A DNA stretch of 46,319 nt from DAINBT01 sp036732785 (GTDB taxonomy: Bacteria > Planctomycetota > Phycisphaerae > Sedimentisphaerales > SM23-30), in the NCBI GenBank assembly GCA_964537505.1, contig CAZICK010000022.1:1-46319 (forward strand), given 5' to 3'. This document shows positions 31,964-41,645 of the stretch, piece by piece. The notes below the pieces were generated by a model. The model saw nothing but the letters and a program-made list of their open reading frames with translations, was not told the origin of the DNA and did no database searches. The translations under genes were made by a program, and so were the position numbers. Within the stretch, counting starts at the first letter, position 1; every line of letters begins with the position of its first letter.

Positions 31964-33166
31964 TCAGCCAATCACGTAACCGGTTTCCGGCAACGGACCG
32001 ACTAATGGAGAAACATAATCCCGGTAGCTTTCGTTTATATTGTTGCCTGACTCGTTGATAAATTCATCTGACAGACATTTTGTTTTGACCGCCACCGATG
32101 CCAGGGTCGTCAGGAAGGTTTCTATCCGATAGCGATCTCCCTTACCGAACCGTTGTAGGCATACGCTGCCTGCCGAGTTTTCGCCAACCGCGTAAAACAC
32201 CGCCATGCGACCACAATATCGAGCCTCGTAGGCATCCACCGGGCTGATCAGGCCCGGAAAACTGCGTTGGAGATAGCCGAATGTATCGGCGCGCATGCGG
32301 CCGCTCATAGACTTTTTCAGTTCGTTAACCAGGAAATCCGCCAGCGCACCGCTGCCCGAAAGTTGTACATTTCCATGGGCATCCGCCTCCACTTTCTGTT
32401 GAATCCACTGAGCCCAGGGCACCTTATCTTCGTTAACGATACCTTCACTGACCACCACCACGCAACGGCCCAGCCGCTCGTAAACTTCGCCCACATCACT
32501 GGCAAATTTTTCCATAGCTAATGGTCTTTCAGGCACGTAGATCAGATGAGGTCCATCTCCTTCGCGGCGCCTCGCCAGCATGGACGAAGCGGTCAGGAAA
32601 CCGGCGTTGCGACCCATCACGATATTTATTTTGATTCCCGGCAGAGCGCGGTTATCAAGATCGTCACCGATAATCGCGTGTGCCACGAATCTGGCTGCCG
32701 TACCAAAGCCCGGACAGTGATCGGTCACCAAAAGATCGTTATCGATCGTCTTGGGAATATGAAACAGTTTAAGTTCGTAACCGGCCTTTTGCGCCAAAGT
32801 GTTAATAATGTGCGCCGTACTTGCCGAATCGTTACCGCCGATATAGAAGAAATAACGTACATTATTCTTGCGAAACGCCTTGATCAGCAGATCGCAATAT
32901 TCTTCGTCCGGTTTGTCCCGCGTCGAACCCAGTGCCGACGACGGCGTCCGGGCGATATCGTCGAGATTTCGCCTGGAAAGCTTCTTGAGATCAATGAATT
33001 CCTCTTTCAGAATGCCGCGTACGCCGTGCACAGCGCCAAGCAGTTCGTTAATGCACTCCTGCTCGCGGACCTCTTCGATCACACCAACCAGCGACTGATT
33101 GATTACCCCGGTAGGACCGCCCGACTGGCCTACCACCGCATTACCTTTTAGTTGTTGTATTCCCAT
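31964..33166 (-). CDS. PPi-type phosphofructokinase
   Basis: 400 residues from the ATG at 33166, behind AGAGGACTT and eight bases after accC ends; the longer frame to 33205 would overlap accC. Family A PFK fold. Two specificity positions read as PPi-using: the GGDGS motif of ATP enzymes is GGNDS here (residues 110-114, Asp at the position that blocks ATP), and PGTIDND is PKTIDND (138-144, Lys). The catalytic Asp is D142. An unusual point is Asn in place of the first Asp of GGDDS. The enzyme would interconvert fructose 6-phosphate and fructose 1,6-bisphosphate reversibly with pyrophosphate. Physical linkage with fba in the window supports glycolysis. Confidence 0.85.
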   Translation of the reverse strand: MGIQQLKGNAVVGQSGGPTGVINQSLVGVIEEVREQECINELLGAVHGVRGILKEEFIDLKKLSRRNLDDIARTPSSALGSTRDKPDEEYCDLLIKAFRKNNVRYFFYIGGNDSASTAHIINTLAQKAGYELKLFHIPKTIDNDLLVTDHCPGFGTAARFVAHAIIGDDLDNRALPGIKINIVMGRNAGFLTASSMLARRREGDGPHLIYVPERPLAMEKFASDVGEVYERLGRCVVVVSEGIVNEDKVPWAQWIQQKVEADAHGNVQLSGSGALADFLVNELKKSMSGRMRADTFGYLQRSFPGLISPVDAYEARYCGRMAVFYAVGENSAGSVCLQRFGKGDRYRIETFLTTLASVAVKTKCLSDEFINESGNNINESYRDYVSPLVGPLPETGYVIG

Positions 33167-33173
33167 AAGTCCT

Positions 33174-34511
33174 CTACCATGTACGTTCGACAAAACCTGT
33201 ATCAATCTGACCTTTTATATATTGTGGATGAGACAATATCTCCAAACACAACGGTATAGTAGTCTTTATCGGGAACAAATCGTATTCCTGCAAAGCCCGC
33301 CTCATACACGCGATCGCCTCGGCCCGGCTCTTCTTGTGCACGATCAGTTTGCCGATAAGTGAATCGTAACGCGGCGAAACCTTATAACCGGCGTGCACAT
33401 GCGTATCGAGTCGCACTCCAAAACCACCCGGCGCCACATAACGCTCGATTTGGCCAGGGCAGGGCTTAAAACCGTCCGACGGATCTTCCGCGTTAATACG
33501 GCATTCAATCGCCACACCCTGCTGTTTAATGTCTTTTTGACGCATCTTGAGATGCTCGCCCGCCGCAATTCGTAATTGCCATTTCACCATGTCCACATCT
33601 GTGACCATTTCGGTTATCGGATGCTCCACCTGGATTCTGGTGTTAGCCTCACTGAAATAATATTTGTCCTTTTTATCCAACAGAAATTCCACCGTGCCGG
33701 CATTGACGTATTGGGCCGCTTTGGCCAGGCGAACGGCGGCCTGGCACAATTCTTCTCGCACATCCGAATTAATAGATGGGCTTGGCGTTTCCTCTATTAT
33801 CTTTTGATACCGCCTTTGCAGGCTACAATCACGCTCCCACAAATGCAACACGGTTCCTGCGCGATCCGCCAGTATCTGCACCTCAATATGCCTGGACTGT
33901 TCGAGGAACTTCTCGATGTATAAGTCTGAATTATTAAAGGCGTTTTTTGCTTCTGTCTTGGCGCTGTGGAACGCTACCCGCAAACTCATCTCGTTATGAG
34001 CTATACGCATCCCTCGCCCACCGCCTCCGCCGGCCGCCTTGACTATCACCGGATAACCAATCGTAGCCGCCAAATCCACCGCTTCGTTTTCGCCGGCTAC
34101 CACTCCGTCGGAACCGGGCACTACCCGAACCTTGGCACGCCGGGCCAGCTTCCGCGCCGCCACCTTATCGCCCAACAACCGCATCGATTCGGGACTCGGC
34201 CCAATAAAGTTTATCTTGCACTCCTGACAGACCTGGGCAAAGTGAGCGTTCTCCGCCAGAAAGCCGTAACCCGGATGGATCGCCTCGACATTGGAAATCT
34301 CGGCGGCACTTACTATTCGCGAAATATTCAGATAGCTCTCCAACGGGTCTTCCGGTCCGATACAAACAGTTTCGTCCGCCAGCTTCAAATATGCCGACCC
34401 ACGGTCCGCCTCGGAATACACCGCTACCGTTTGAACGCCAAGTTCACGGCAGGCACGAATTATCCGCAGTGCGATCTCACCCCTGTTTGCTATCAATATT
34501 CGCGAAAACAT
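33174..34511 (-). CDS. accC: Acetyl-CoA carboxylase biotin carboxylase subunit (AccC)
   Basis: 445 residues. Carboxylates the biotin of AccB using ATP and bicarbonate, starting fatty-acid synthesis. Seen: ILIANRGEIALRIIRACRELG, the glycine-rich ATP loop KAAGGGGGRGMR, and the catalytic EANTRIQVEHPITEMVT with the conserved Glu and Arg. The length is normal. AAAGGACG precedes the ATG. It lies 20 bases after accB. Confidence 0.95.
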   Translation of the reverse strand: MFSRILIANRGEIALRIIRACRELGVQTVAVYSEADRGSAYLKLADETVCIGPEDPLESYLNISRIVSAAEISNVEAIHPGYGFLAENAHFAQVCQECKINFIGPSPESMRLLGDKVAARKLARRAKVRVVPGSDGVVAGENEAVDLAATIGYPVIVKAAGGGGGRGMRIAHNEMSLRVAFHSAKTEAKNAFNNSDLYIEKFLEQSRHIEVQILADRAGTVLHLWERDCSLQRRYQKIIEETPSPSINSDVREELCQAAVRLAKAAQYVNAGTVEFLLDKKDKYYFSEANTRIQVEHPITEMVTDVDMVKWQLRIAAGEHLKMRQKDIKQQGVAIECRINAEDPSDGFKPCPGQIERYVAPGGFGVRLDTHVHAGYKVSPRYDSLIGKLIVHKKSRAEAIACMRRALQEYDLFPIKTTIPLCLEILSHPQYIKGQIDTGFVERTW

Positions 34512-34531
34512 TTACGTCCTTTGACATTCCT

Positions 34532-35029
34532 CTAGCCCGGCTCAACGAGAAACATTGGTTGGCCGTATTCGAGCGACTGGCCGTCACTGACCAGTATCTT
34601 CTTTATCGTTCCTTTAATCTCACTTTTGATTTCGTTCATCACTTTCATTGCTTCAATTATGCACACCACCGTCTCTTCATCCACTTGTGAGCCTACCTCG
34701 ACGAACTGCTCGGCGGTTGGACTGGGCCTGACATAAAATGTACCTACAATAGGCGAGACGATTTCGACCAGATTATCTTCTGCCGAGGATGCGGACGGAA
34801 CTCCGTTGCTTTTCCCACTCGCCTGTAAAGCGGTTTCCGCCGGCGGCGCTGCCGAGACTACTGGCGGCACTGCCGAGATTACTGGCGGCATCGCTACCAC
34901 CTGCGGTATCACCTGAGGAGATGACCCGCGTTTGAGCATAATACGCGTTTGGCCGTCAACGATCTCCAACTCATTCAAATCGTTGGCCTTCATCATATCC
35001 ATCAACTCTTTTATCTTCTCAATTTCCAT
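34532..35029 (-). CDS. accB: Biotin carboxyl carrier protein (AccB)
   Basis: 165 residues. N-terminal helix, a Pro/Ala/Val-rich flexible linker at about residues 38-85 with repeated PPVVSA-type units, and the C-terminal biotinyl domain carrying EAMKVMNE with the biotinylated Lys. The IVGTFYVRPSP thumb region is present. Pairs with AccC. It starts seven bases after pepP. Confidence 0.94.
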   Translation of the reverse strand: MEIEKIKELMDMMKANDLNELEIVDGQTRIMLKRGSSPQVIPQVVAMPPVISAVPPVVSAAPPAETALQASGKSNGVPSASSAEDNLVEIVSPIVGTFYVRPSPTAEQFVEVGSQVDEETVVCIIEAMKVMNEIKSEIKGTIKKILVSDGQSLEYGQPMFLVEPG

Positions 35030-35036
35030 TGCCCGG

Positions 35037-36182
35037 TTACTCCAACAAGGATACTGAATTCAAGTCTTTGGCCAAGCTGGTCAATACCTTCCTGCCGCGG
35101 CTTGTGACCAGCACATCATCCTCGATTCGGATCCCGAATCGGCCTGGCACATAAATACCCGGCTCAATTGTTATTACCATACCTTCCTGCAGTGGCTCAT
35201 TGCTTCCGGCGGTAATAAACGGCCTTTCGTGGATGTCCAATCCTATCCCATGGCCGGTACCATGTTCGTACACAGGTAATTTTCGGGGCGGTACTTTGCG
35301 AGCCGCAGCATCCACATCTTTGAGGGTAGTGCCCGCTCTAACTGCCTGTATTGCAGCTAGTTGCGTCTCCAGTAGCCACTGGTACGCATTGGCAAACGCA
35401 GGGGGGATTCTACCGGAGACGTAACACCGTGTCAAGTCACTTTTGTACCCCCCTACCGTCGCTCCCCAGTCGAACAATAACGGCTGTTCGCGTCGCAGCC
35501 GTTTTCGCCCCGGTATCGCGTGCGGCTGTGCCGCGTGATCGCCAAACGCGACGATACTTTTGAACGCTGCCGGAGCACCGCCGCGCCTGGCCATCTCGTA
35601 TTCCAGCCGGGCCGCCACTTCCTGTTCGCTCATCCCGACTTCCAGCCAACCCAACACTTCACACATCGAATCTTGCGCCACCTTTATCGATTTGCGAATC
35701 CGGCTTAGTTCGAAATCATCCTTACATTGCCGGAGTTGACGCAACAACGGCGGGCTTGGCCTGAGCTTAAACCCTTTCTTGGATATTTTCCGATATGCCT
35801 TGTGCTGCCTGACCGTAACAGCATCCTGATCGATTCCTATGGTTTGCTCCCTGTTTCGCCTTGGCTGGTACTTTTTCAGACCGGCCAATACATCGAACAC
35901 CGTTTCGCACACCATATCTATCAGCCTGCCCGACCCTTTACAGTTCCTCACAGACAACCCCGGAGATTCCTGCCGTATCTGTTCGACGTAACGACTGTCG
36001 GTAACCATTATCTTATGCCGACCCGTCACTACCAATACGCTGTCTTCACCGGTGAACCCCGTAAGATATCTCACATCCGACGGGTCGATCACAATCAAAC
36101 AATCAAGCTCACTCTCTCGCATTTTGCTGCGCAACCGCCTGAAACGCCCCGGCAGAAAACTTCTCAATTTTGCAATAGCCAT
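35037..36182 (-). CDS. pepP: M24 family Xaa-Pro aminopeptidase
   Basis: 381 residues. Residues 1-130 form a creatinase-like N-domain (DVRYLTGFTGEDS). The pita-bread catalytic domain follows with five metal ligands recognisable: DWGATVGGYKSDLTR (two Asp), GHGIGLDIHE (His), TIEPGIYV (Glu) and GIRIEDDVLVT (Glu). Removes N-terminal residues before proline. In many bacteria it precedes efp and accB; no efp is seen between them here. Gene symbol is by similarity; the specificity could also be a dipeptidase (PepQ). Confidence 0.88.
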   Translation of the reverse strand: MAIAKLRSFLPGRFRRLRSKMRESELDCLIVIDPSDVRYLTGFTGEDSVLVVTGRHKIMVTDSRYVEQIRQESPGLSVRNCKGSGRLIDMVCETVFDVLAGLKKYQPRRNREQTIGIDQDAVTVRQHKAYRKISKKGFKLRPSPPLLRQLRQCKDDFELSRIRKSIKVAQDSMCEVLGWLEVGMSEQEVAARLEYEMARRGGAPAAFKSIVAFGDHAAQPHAIPGRKRLRREQPLLFDWGATVGGYKSDLTRCYVSGRIPPAFANAYQWLLETQLAAIQAVRAGTTLKDVDAAARKVPPRKLPVYEHGTGHGIGLDIHERPFITAGSNEPLQEGMVITIEPGIYVPGRFGIRIEDDVLVTSRGRKVLTSLAKDLNSVSLLE

Positions 36183-36227
36183 AAAATCAACCTTTATCTG
36201 GTTATTTCTATCGACCTGTCTTTTTAT

Positions 36228-38024
36228 TCATTCACTGTTATCGAGGATCGTCATAAACGCTTCCTGTGGGATGTTTACTGAGCCGATGCTTTTCATTCGT
36301 TTTTTGCCTTCTTTTTGTTTTTTGAGCACTTTCATTTTGCGAGTAATATCGCCGCCATAAAGTTTAGCCGTGACGTCTTTGCGATACGCCTTGATCGTCT
36401 CGCGGGCGATAATTTTGCCCCCGACCGCCACCTGTAGCGGCACTTCAAACTGATGCCGTGGTATCGCTCGACGCAAGCGGATCAGCACCCGTCTGCCTCG
36501 CTGCTCGGCGTTAGCGCGGTGCATGATTACCGACAAGGCATCGACCGGTACCTTATTGACCAGGATATCGACCTTGACCAGATCGCTGGCTTCGAAACCT
36601 GTCAGTTCGTAATCCATCGTCGCATAGCCATGGCTCGCCCCCTTGAGCAGATCGTAAAAGTCATAGACAATCTCCGCCAGCGGCGCCTTGTATTCCAACA
36701 TCACCCGACGGATACTGAGATAGTTGGTTCTCTTCAGGGAGCAGCGTCTTTGTTCGGCCAGTTTCATAATCGCGCCGATCGAATCGCTCGGCGTAATAAT
36801 TTCCAGCCTAACGAACGGCTCACGATATTCTTTGATATGGCCGGCGTCGGGCATCTGGCTGGGCGAATCCACCCGGATCACCTCATCGCCGTTGGTCACC
36901 ACTTCGTAACTGACGGTTGGAGCAGTCTGGATCACCTCGATATCGTTTTCCCGTTCGAGCCGTTCCTGGATGATTTCCATGTGCAGCAGTCCCAGGAACC
37001 CACAGCGAAACCCAAACCCCAGTGCCGGCGAACTTTGCGGTATAAAGGTAAAGCTCGAATCGTTCAGCGACAGTTTTTCGAACGCCGACCGCAACCCGGT
37101 AAAGTCGGTCGCCGCTGACGGGTAAAAATCGGAAAACACCATCTGCACCGGCGGCTGATAACCAGGCAGCGCCACCGGGGCCGGGTGCAACTCATCGGTA
37201 ATCGTATCGCCGATGGTTACATCCGACAACTGCTTGATACTGGCAATCACATAGCCAACCTCGCCGGTGCCCAGCCGCCCAACCTTTGTCATATTAGGTG
37301 TGAATTTGCCCAGTTCCATTACCGGATAGCTCCGTCCGGTGCCCATCATTCTGATCTTTTTGGTCGCCTCCAAGGCTCCGGCAAAAACCCGCACATAACA
37401 GATCACACCACGGTAATCATCGAAATGGCTGTCGAATATAAGTGCCGCCGTCGGCTCGTCAGAGCGGTCTTGCGGCGCCGGCAGCAGTGTCACCACCGCT
37501 TCCAGCAGTTCTTTCACTCCGATACCTGACTTGGCACTGATAAAAAAACACTCTTCCTTTTTTAGTCCCAATATATGTTCGATCTCCTCGGCCACCACAT
37601 CCGGCTGAGCCGACGACAGATCGATCTTATTGATTACCGGTATTATCTCCAGTCCTTCTTCAATTGCCAAATACGCATTAGCCACGGTCTGTGCCTCGAC
37701 ACCCTGAGACGCATCCACCACCAGAAGTGCCCCTTCGCACGCCGCCATCGACCGCGACACCTCGTAATGAAAATCCACATGGCCGGGCGTATCGATCAGG
37801 TTCAGCATATATTCTATGCCGTCATGGGTATATTTCATCGTCACGGCCGAGGCCTTGATGGTGATACCGCGTTCGCGCTCAAGGTCCATACTATCGAGCA
37901 TCTGATCATGGAATTCCCGCTGACTGACCGCCCCGGTGAGCTGCATAATACGGTCCGCCAGCGTACTTTTGCCGTGATCGATATGCGCCACAATCGAAAA
38001 ATTACGTATATGTTCCGTACTCAT
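36228..38024 (-). CDS. lepA: Elongation factor 4 (LepA)
   Basis: 598 residues, the standard length. Ribosome-bound GTPase affecting translation and initiation. Seen: P-loop AHIDHGKSTLADR, switch II DTPGHVDFHYEVSRS, NKID, and the LepA-specific C-terminal domain ending with RMKSIGSVNIPQEAFMTIL (family: KxxGxVxIPQEAF). The start has only a weak ribosome site. First gene of a six-gene minus-strand run with gaps of at most 45 bases. Confidence 0.96.
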   Translation of the reverse strand: MSTEHIRNFSIVAHIDHGKSTLADRIMQLTGAVSQREFHDQMLDSMDLERERGITIKASAVTMKYTHDGIEYMLNLIDTPGHVDFHYEVSRSMAACEGALLVVDASQGVEAQTVANAYLAIEEGLEIIPVINKIDLSSAQPDVVAEEIEHILGLKKEECFFISAKSGIGVKELLEAVVTLLPAPQDRSDEPTAALIFDSHFDDYRGVICYVRVFAGALEATKKIRMMGTGRSYPVMELGKFTPNMTKVGRLGTGEVGYVIASIKQLSDVTIGDTITDELHPAPVALPGYQPPVQMVFSDFYPSAATDFTGLRSAFEKLSLNDSSFTFIPQSSPALGFGFRCGFLGLLHMEIIQERLERENDIEVIQTAPTVSYEVVTNGDEVIRVDSPSQMPDAGHIKEYREPFVRLEIITPSDSIGAIMKLAEQRRCSLKRTNYLSIRRVMLEYKAPLAEIVYDFYDLLKGASHGYATMDYELTGFEASDLVKVDILVNKVPVDALSVIMHRANAEQRGRRVLIRLRRAIPRHQFEVPLQVAVGGKIIARETIKAYRKDVTAKLYGGDITRKMKVLKKQKEGKKRMKSIGSVNIPQEAFMTILDNSE

Positions 38025-38450
38025 TCAGCAAAACACCTATCCATCAAAAACTCGCCAATATCTGCAAAACTTCGCATTATACCAAATCCGTCATCCAAAA
38101 ACAACCCCTTAGCCGTGTTAATGGCCTTGATGGTCTGCATCAGATGGCGATATACTTTTATTCGCGGATCAGCAGGAAAACGTGTTCGGCCATCGGGGGA
38201 TTTTACCCTTTTCGAGTTGGTTTGAGATGGGGTTACGCCTGCCGAGCTTTTGTTCCGTTAATCGCATAGCTGACGAGTACCTGCAAATCTGCCCGAAGGT
38301 AATACGTTGTAATGGCAGAGCCTGAAGTAAATCTGTTAAAAATGTTGAATAGATATCACTCCAGCCTTCAATCGGGATTATGGGCATAATAACCGCATGA
38401 TCAACGTAACATTTTAGTTGCAATTCAGTTGCAGTTGTTTCAGGCGCAAC
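38025..38450. other. Upstream region of lepA, no gene seen
   Basis: About 425 bases. A minus-strand 84-codon frame at 38169-38423 lacks family similarity or ribosome site and I reject it. The lepA promoter should be here, but I cannot point to a convincing pair of hexamers. Confidence 0.4.
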
Positions 38451-38491
38451 AAAAAAGGTACAAGCTTTTACGATTGTAAATGCTTGTACCT
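38451..38491 (-). terminator. Rho-independent terminator of the initiator tRNA
   Basis: AGGTACAAGC (38456-38465) and GCTTGTACCT (38482-38491) form a ten-base stem that continues, after one T-T mismatch, with TTTAC/GTAAA around GATT. On the minus strand six T follow (38456-38451). It lies 18 bases after the tRNA 3' end. Confidence 0.85.
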
Positions 38492-38508
38492 AAGAGAGTT
38501 ATCAAAAC

Positions 38509-38582
<74 letters not shown>

Positions 38583-38962
38583 ATATTATTTTAATACACA
38601 TCTCTCCGCTTCTTTCACACTGTACAAAACAACAAAAACGCCTAACTCACAGCATTTTATGGAACACCGCAAAGATGTCAAGCATAAAAAAAGTCCAATA
38701 ACTACAAAACTTAAAATGCAAATGGCTTGATTGTAGCGATAATACCGATAGAATCACCTGTGACTGTTGTTTTTGGCACACAACCAAGGGTAATTCCAGA
38801 GAATCAGGACCTTTGGGTTTCAGTCTCGTACACGAAACGTCGAATAAAGCAAATATATTGGTGTAATAGTTTTCACCTTAACCAGTTATGGTATTTTCTG
38901 AAATATTGTTGATTGTCGCAACAGACTAAAACGACAAGTATCAGCTAAGCGGGAGGTAACCA
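38583..38962. other. Region between tRNA and glgP, no gene seen
   Basis: About 380 bases that should hold the divergent promoters of the tRNA (minus) and glgP (plus). The open frames in it are short and unlike known proteins. The only clear signal is the GGGAGG ribosome site at about 38950. Confidence 0.4.
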
Positions 38963-41605
38963 ATGAAAAACGTAAGGACATTTGTGGTAGCACCATCGCT
39001 GCCGGAACGGCTCCAACCTCTCAAACAGATCGCGTATAATCTCTACTGGGGATGGGATCATGAAGCAGTCAGTCTGTTTCGTCGGCTGGCCCCCAATCTT
39101 TGGGACGAATGCAAGCACAACCCCGTAAAGATGCTCGGCCAGCTTTCACAGGAACGGCTCAACGATGCCGCCGAAAACGTGGGTTTCCTGGCTCATCTGG
39201 ACCGGGTCTGCGAAAAAGTACAGGATTACATGGAAGGATCGCGATGGTATGACACCATCGTCGCCTCCAACAAATCAGGCGATACCAATGAAAATGTATC
39301 GAACGCTCCCAGTACAATTGCTTATTTCAGTGCGGAGTTTGGCATACATGATTGCCTGCCTTTGTATTCTGGCGGTCTGGGGATCTTGGCCGGGGACCAT
39401 CTCAAAAGCGCCAGTGATTTGGGACTGCCACTGGTGGGTGTGGGACTGATGTATCGCCAGGGATATTTTCAGCAGTATCTCAATGCCGACGGTTGGCAGC
39501 AGGAAATGTATCCGGAAAATGACTTTTATAATATGCCGGTTACCCTGGTAACCAGACAAGACGGCCGGCCCGTTCGTTTTCATGTGGAAATAGCCGAGCG
39601 TGATGTGGTGGTTCAGATATGGAAAGTTCAGGTTGGCCGGGTCACTCTTTATCTTCTGGACACCAACCTTCGCTGCAATCGCATCGAAGACAGGCAAATC
39701 ACCGCCCAACTCTACGGAGGTGATAGTAATATGCGCATCCGGCAGGAAATCGTCCTGGGTATTGGTGGCTTTACTGCGCTTAAGGTACTGGATATCGAAC
39801 CTGCCGTCTGTCATATAAACGAAGGTCATGCCGCGTTTATGGCTTTGGAGCGTATTCGCCAAGCCATCGAGCAATATCAGCTTTCTTTTGCTCAGGCTCG
39901 TGAAGCCATTGTCAGTGGCAATGTTTTTACTACGCACACTCCCGTCCCGGCCGGACATGACGTCTTTTCGCCGGCGATGATGGAAAAATGCTTCGGCAAC
40001 TACTACAAATCTCTTAAACTGAGTTGGCAGGATTTCCTGGGACTGGGCCGGGTCGATCCCCGCAACACCGACGAATCGTTCAGCATGACCAACATGGCTC
40101 TGCGACTGTCAACCTGCCATAACGGCGTAAGCAAACTGCACGGTGAAGTATCACGCAACATGTGTCAAAAAATCTGGAGTAACCTGCCTGTCGATGAGAT
40201 TCCCATTACCTCCATTACCAATGGTATTCATGTCAGGAGCTGGGTGTCACCGGATATGACCGATCTGCTCGATCGCTATCTGGGACCGAGTTGGAGCGAT
40301 CAGCCAGACAAGAGCGAGTCGTCCTTCGACCGAATCGATCAAATTCCGGATGAAGAGTTATGGCGTACTCACACCCGCCGGCGTGAACGTCTGGTAACGT
40401 TCGCCCGCAAACGCCTGCGACAGCAATTGAAAAATCGCGGCGCCAGCCCCGCCGATATCGCTCAAGCCGAAGAAGTGCTCGACCCCGAAGCTCTTACCAT
40501 CGGTTTTGCACGCCGCTTTGCCACCTACAAGCGGGGCACTTTGCTGTTCAGAGATATCGAACGTTTCGGCAGAATCGTTTCCAACAAAGATCGTCCGGTG
40601 CAGATCATCTTTGCCGGCAAAGCTCATCCACACGATACGGAAGGCAAAGAACTGATCCGCCAGATAGTGCACTTTGTACGTGAAGACGCATTTCGCCGAC
40701 GGGTGGTCTTCCTTGAAAACTACGATATTAATGTAGCTCGTTATTTGGTTCAGGGCGTTGACGTATGGCTCAATACTCCCCGTCGTGGCATGGAAGCTTC
40801 CGGAACCAGTGGAATGAAAGTCCTGGCCAACGGCGGTCTTAATTTGAGTGTGCTCGACGGCTGGTGGTGCGAAGGTTGCTCGGCCGATGCCGACGTCGGT
40901 TGGGCCATTGGCCAGGGTGAAAACTATCAGGATCCGAATTATGCCGACGAAGTCGAATCACACACACTTTATGATCTGCTGGAAAAGGTGGTAATCCCAA
41001 CATTCTATGATCACGGCTCCGATCGGCTGCCCCGGAGCTGGATCCGTTTGATGAAAAATTCGATGAAATTGTTGACGTCGCAGTTTTCCACTTCCCGTAT
41101 GGTCGCCGAATACGCACAGCGGTTTTATGAGCCTAGTGTTCGACGCTGGAGCAAGTTTATTGCCGACAATGCCCGGCTCGCCAGGGAACTGGCCGACTGG
41201 AAAGAGAGCATCCGTGACCGTTGGCCCGAAGTGGAGATCGGAAAAGTGGACTTTGTCAGCAACAGTGAACTGCTGATCGGTAATAAACTTCAGGTCCGCT
41301 GCCATGTCAAGCTCGGAAGTATCGAGCCTGATGACGTCGTTGTGGAGTTATATCAGGGACAGGTGGACTCACAAGGCAATATCCAAAACGGCCAAGCCGT
41401 CCCGATGGAACCTATCGGAGCCGCCAATGAAGGCTTTTACGTCTTCACGGGAGATATCCCTTGTCATTTCAGTGGTTTGTGCGGTTTTTCCGTCCGGGTG
41501 ATGCCGTCTCATCCCGATCTCGTCAATAAATTCGATACCGGCCTGATCCGCTGGGACGAGTTCGAAAACGAACCCGAGGGCAAAAAGACAAAAGCCACAA
41601 AATAA
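38963..41605 (+). CDS. glgP: Glycogen/alpha-glucan phosphorylase (GT35)
   Basis: 880 residues. Releases glucose 1-phosphate from alpha-1,4-glucans. Of the TIGR02094 type, with an N-terminal domain around PLKQIAYNLYWGWDHEAV, then FSAEFGIHDCLPLYSGGLGILAGDHLKSASDLGLPLVGVG (shown in part: YFSAEFGIHDCLPLYSGG), EGHAAF, THTPVPAGHD and the PLP-binding EASGTSGMKVLANG with its Schiff-base Lys at about 619. A C-terminal beta domain follows (about residues 755-850). GGGAGG lies six bases before the ATG. Monocistronic and convergent with murA. Confidence 0.93.
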   Translation: MKNVRTFVVAPSLPERLQPLKQIAYNLYWGWDHEAVSLFRRLAPNLWDECKHNPVKMLGQLSQERLNDAAENVGFLAHLDRVCEKVQDYMEGSRWYDTIVASNKSGDTNENVSNAPSTIAYFSAEFGIHDCLPLYSGGLGILAGDHLKSASDLGLPLVGVGLMYRQGYFQQYLNADGWQQEMYPENDFYNMPVTLVTRQDGRPVRFHVEIAERDVVVQIWKVQVGRVTLYLLDTNLRCNRIEDRQITAQLYGGDSNMRIRQEIVLGIGGFTALKVLDIEPAVCHINEGHAAFMALERIRQAIEQYQLSFAQAREAIVSGNVFTTHTPVPAGHDVFSPAMMEKCFGNYYKSLKLSWQDFLGLGRVDPRNTDESFSMTNMALRLSTCHNGVSKLHGEVSRNMCQKIWSNLPVDEIPITSITNGIHVRSWVSPDMTDLLDRYLGPSWSDQPDKSESSFDRIDQIPDEELWRTHTRRRERLVTFARKRLRQQLKNRGASPADIAQAEEVLDPEALTIGFARRFATYKRGTLLFRDIERFGRIVSNKDRPVQIIFAGKAHPHDTEGKELIRQIVHFVREDAFRRRVVFLENYDINVARYLVQGVDVWLNTPRRGMEASGTSGMKVLANGGLNLSVLDGWWCEGCSADADVGWAIGQGENYQDPNYADEVESHTLYDLLEKVVIPTFYDHGSDRLPRSWIRLMKNSMKLLTSQFSTSRMVAEYAQRFYEPSVRRWSKFIADNARLARELADWKESIRDRWPEVEIGKVDFVSNSELLIGNKLQVRCHVKLGSIEPDDVVVELYQGQVDSQGNIQNGQAVPMEPIGAANEGFYVFTGDIPCHFSGLCGFSVRVMPSHPDLVNKFDTGLIRWDEFENEPEGKKTKATK

Positions 41606-41645
41606 ATGTTCAAACCCCCTTTAGCCCGTGCGGGTACTCTTCGAA

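Noticed and set aside
38169..38423. 84-codon minus-strand frame upstream of lepA
   Set aside because: No ribosome site or recognisable domain; composition is unremarkable.
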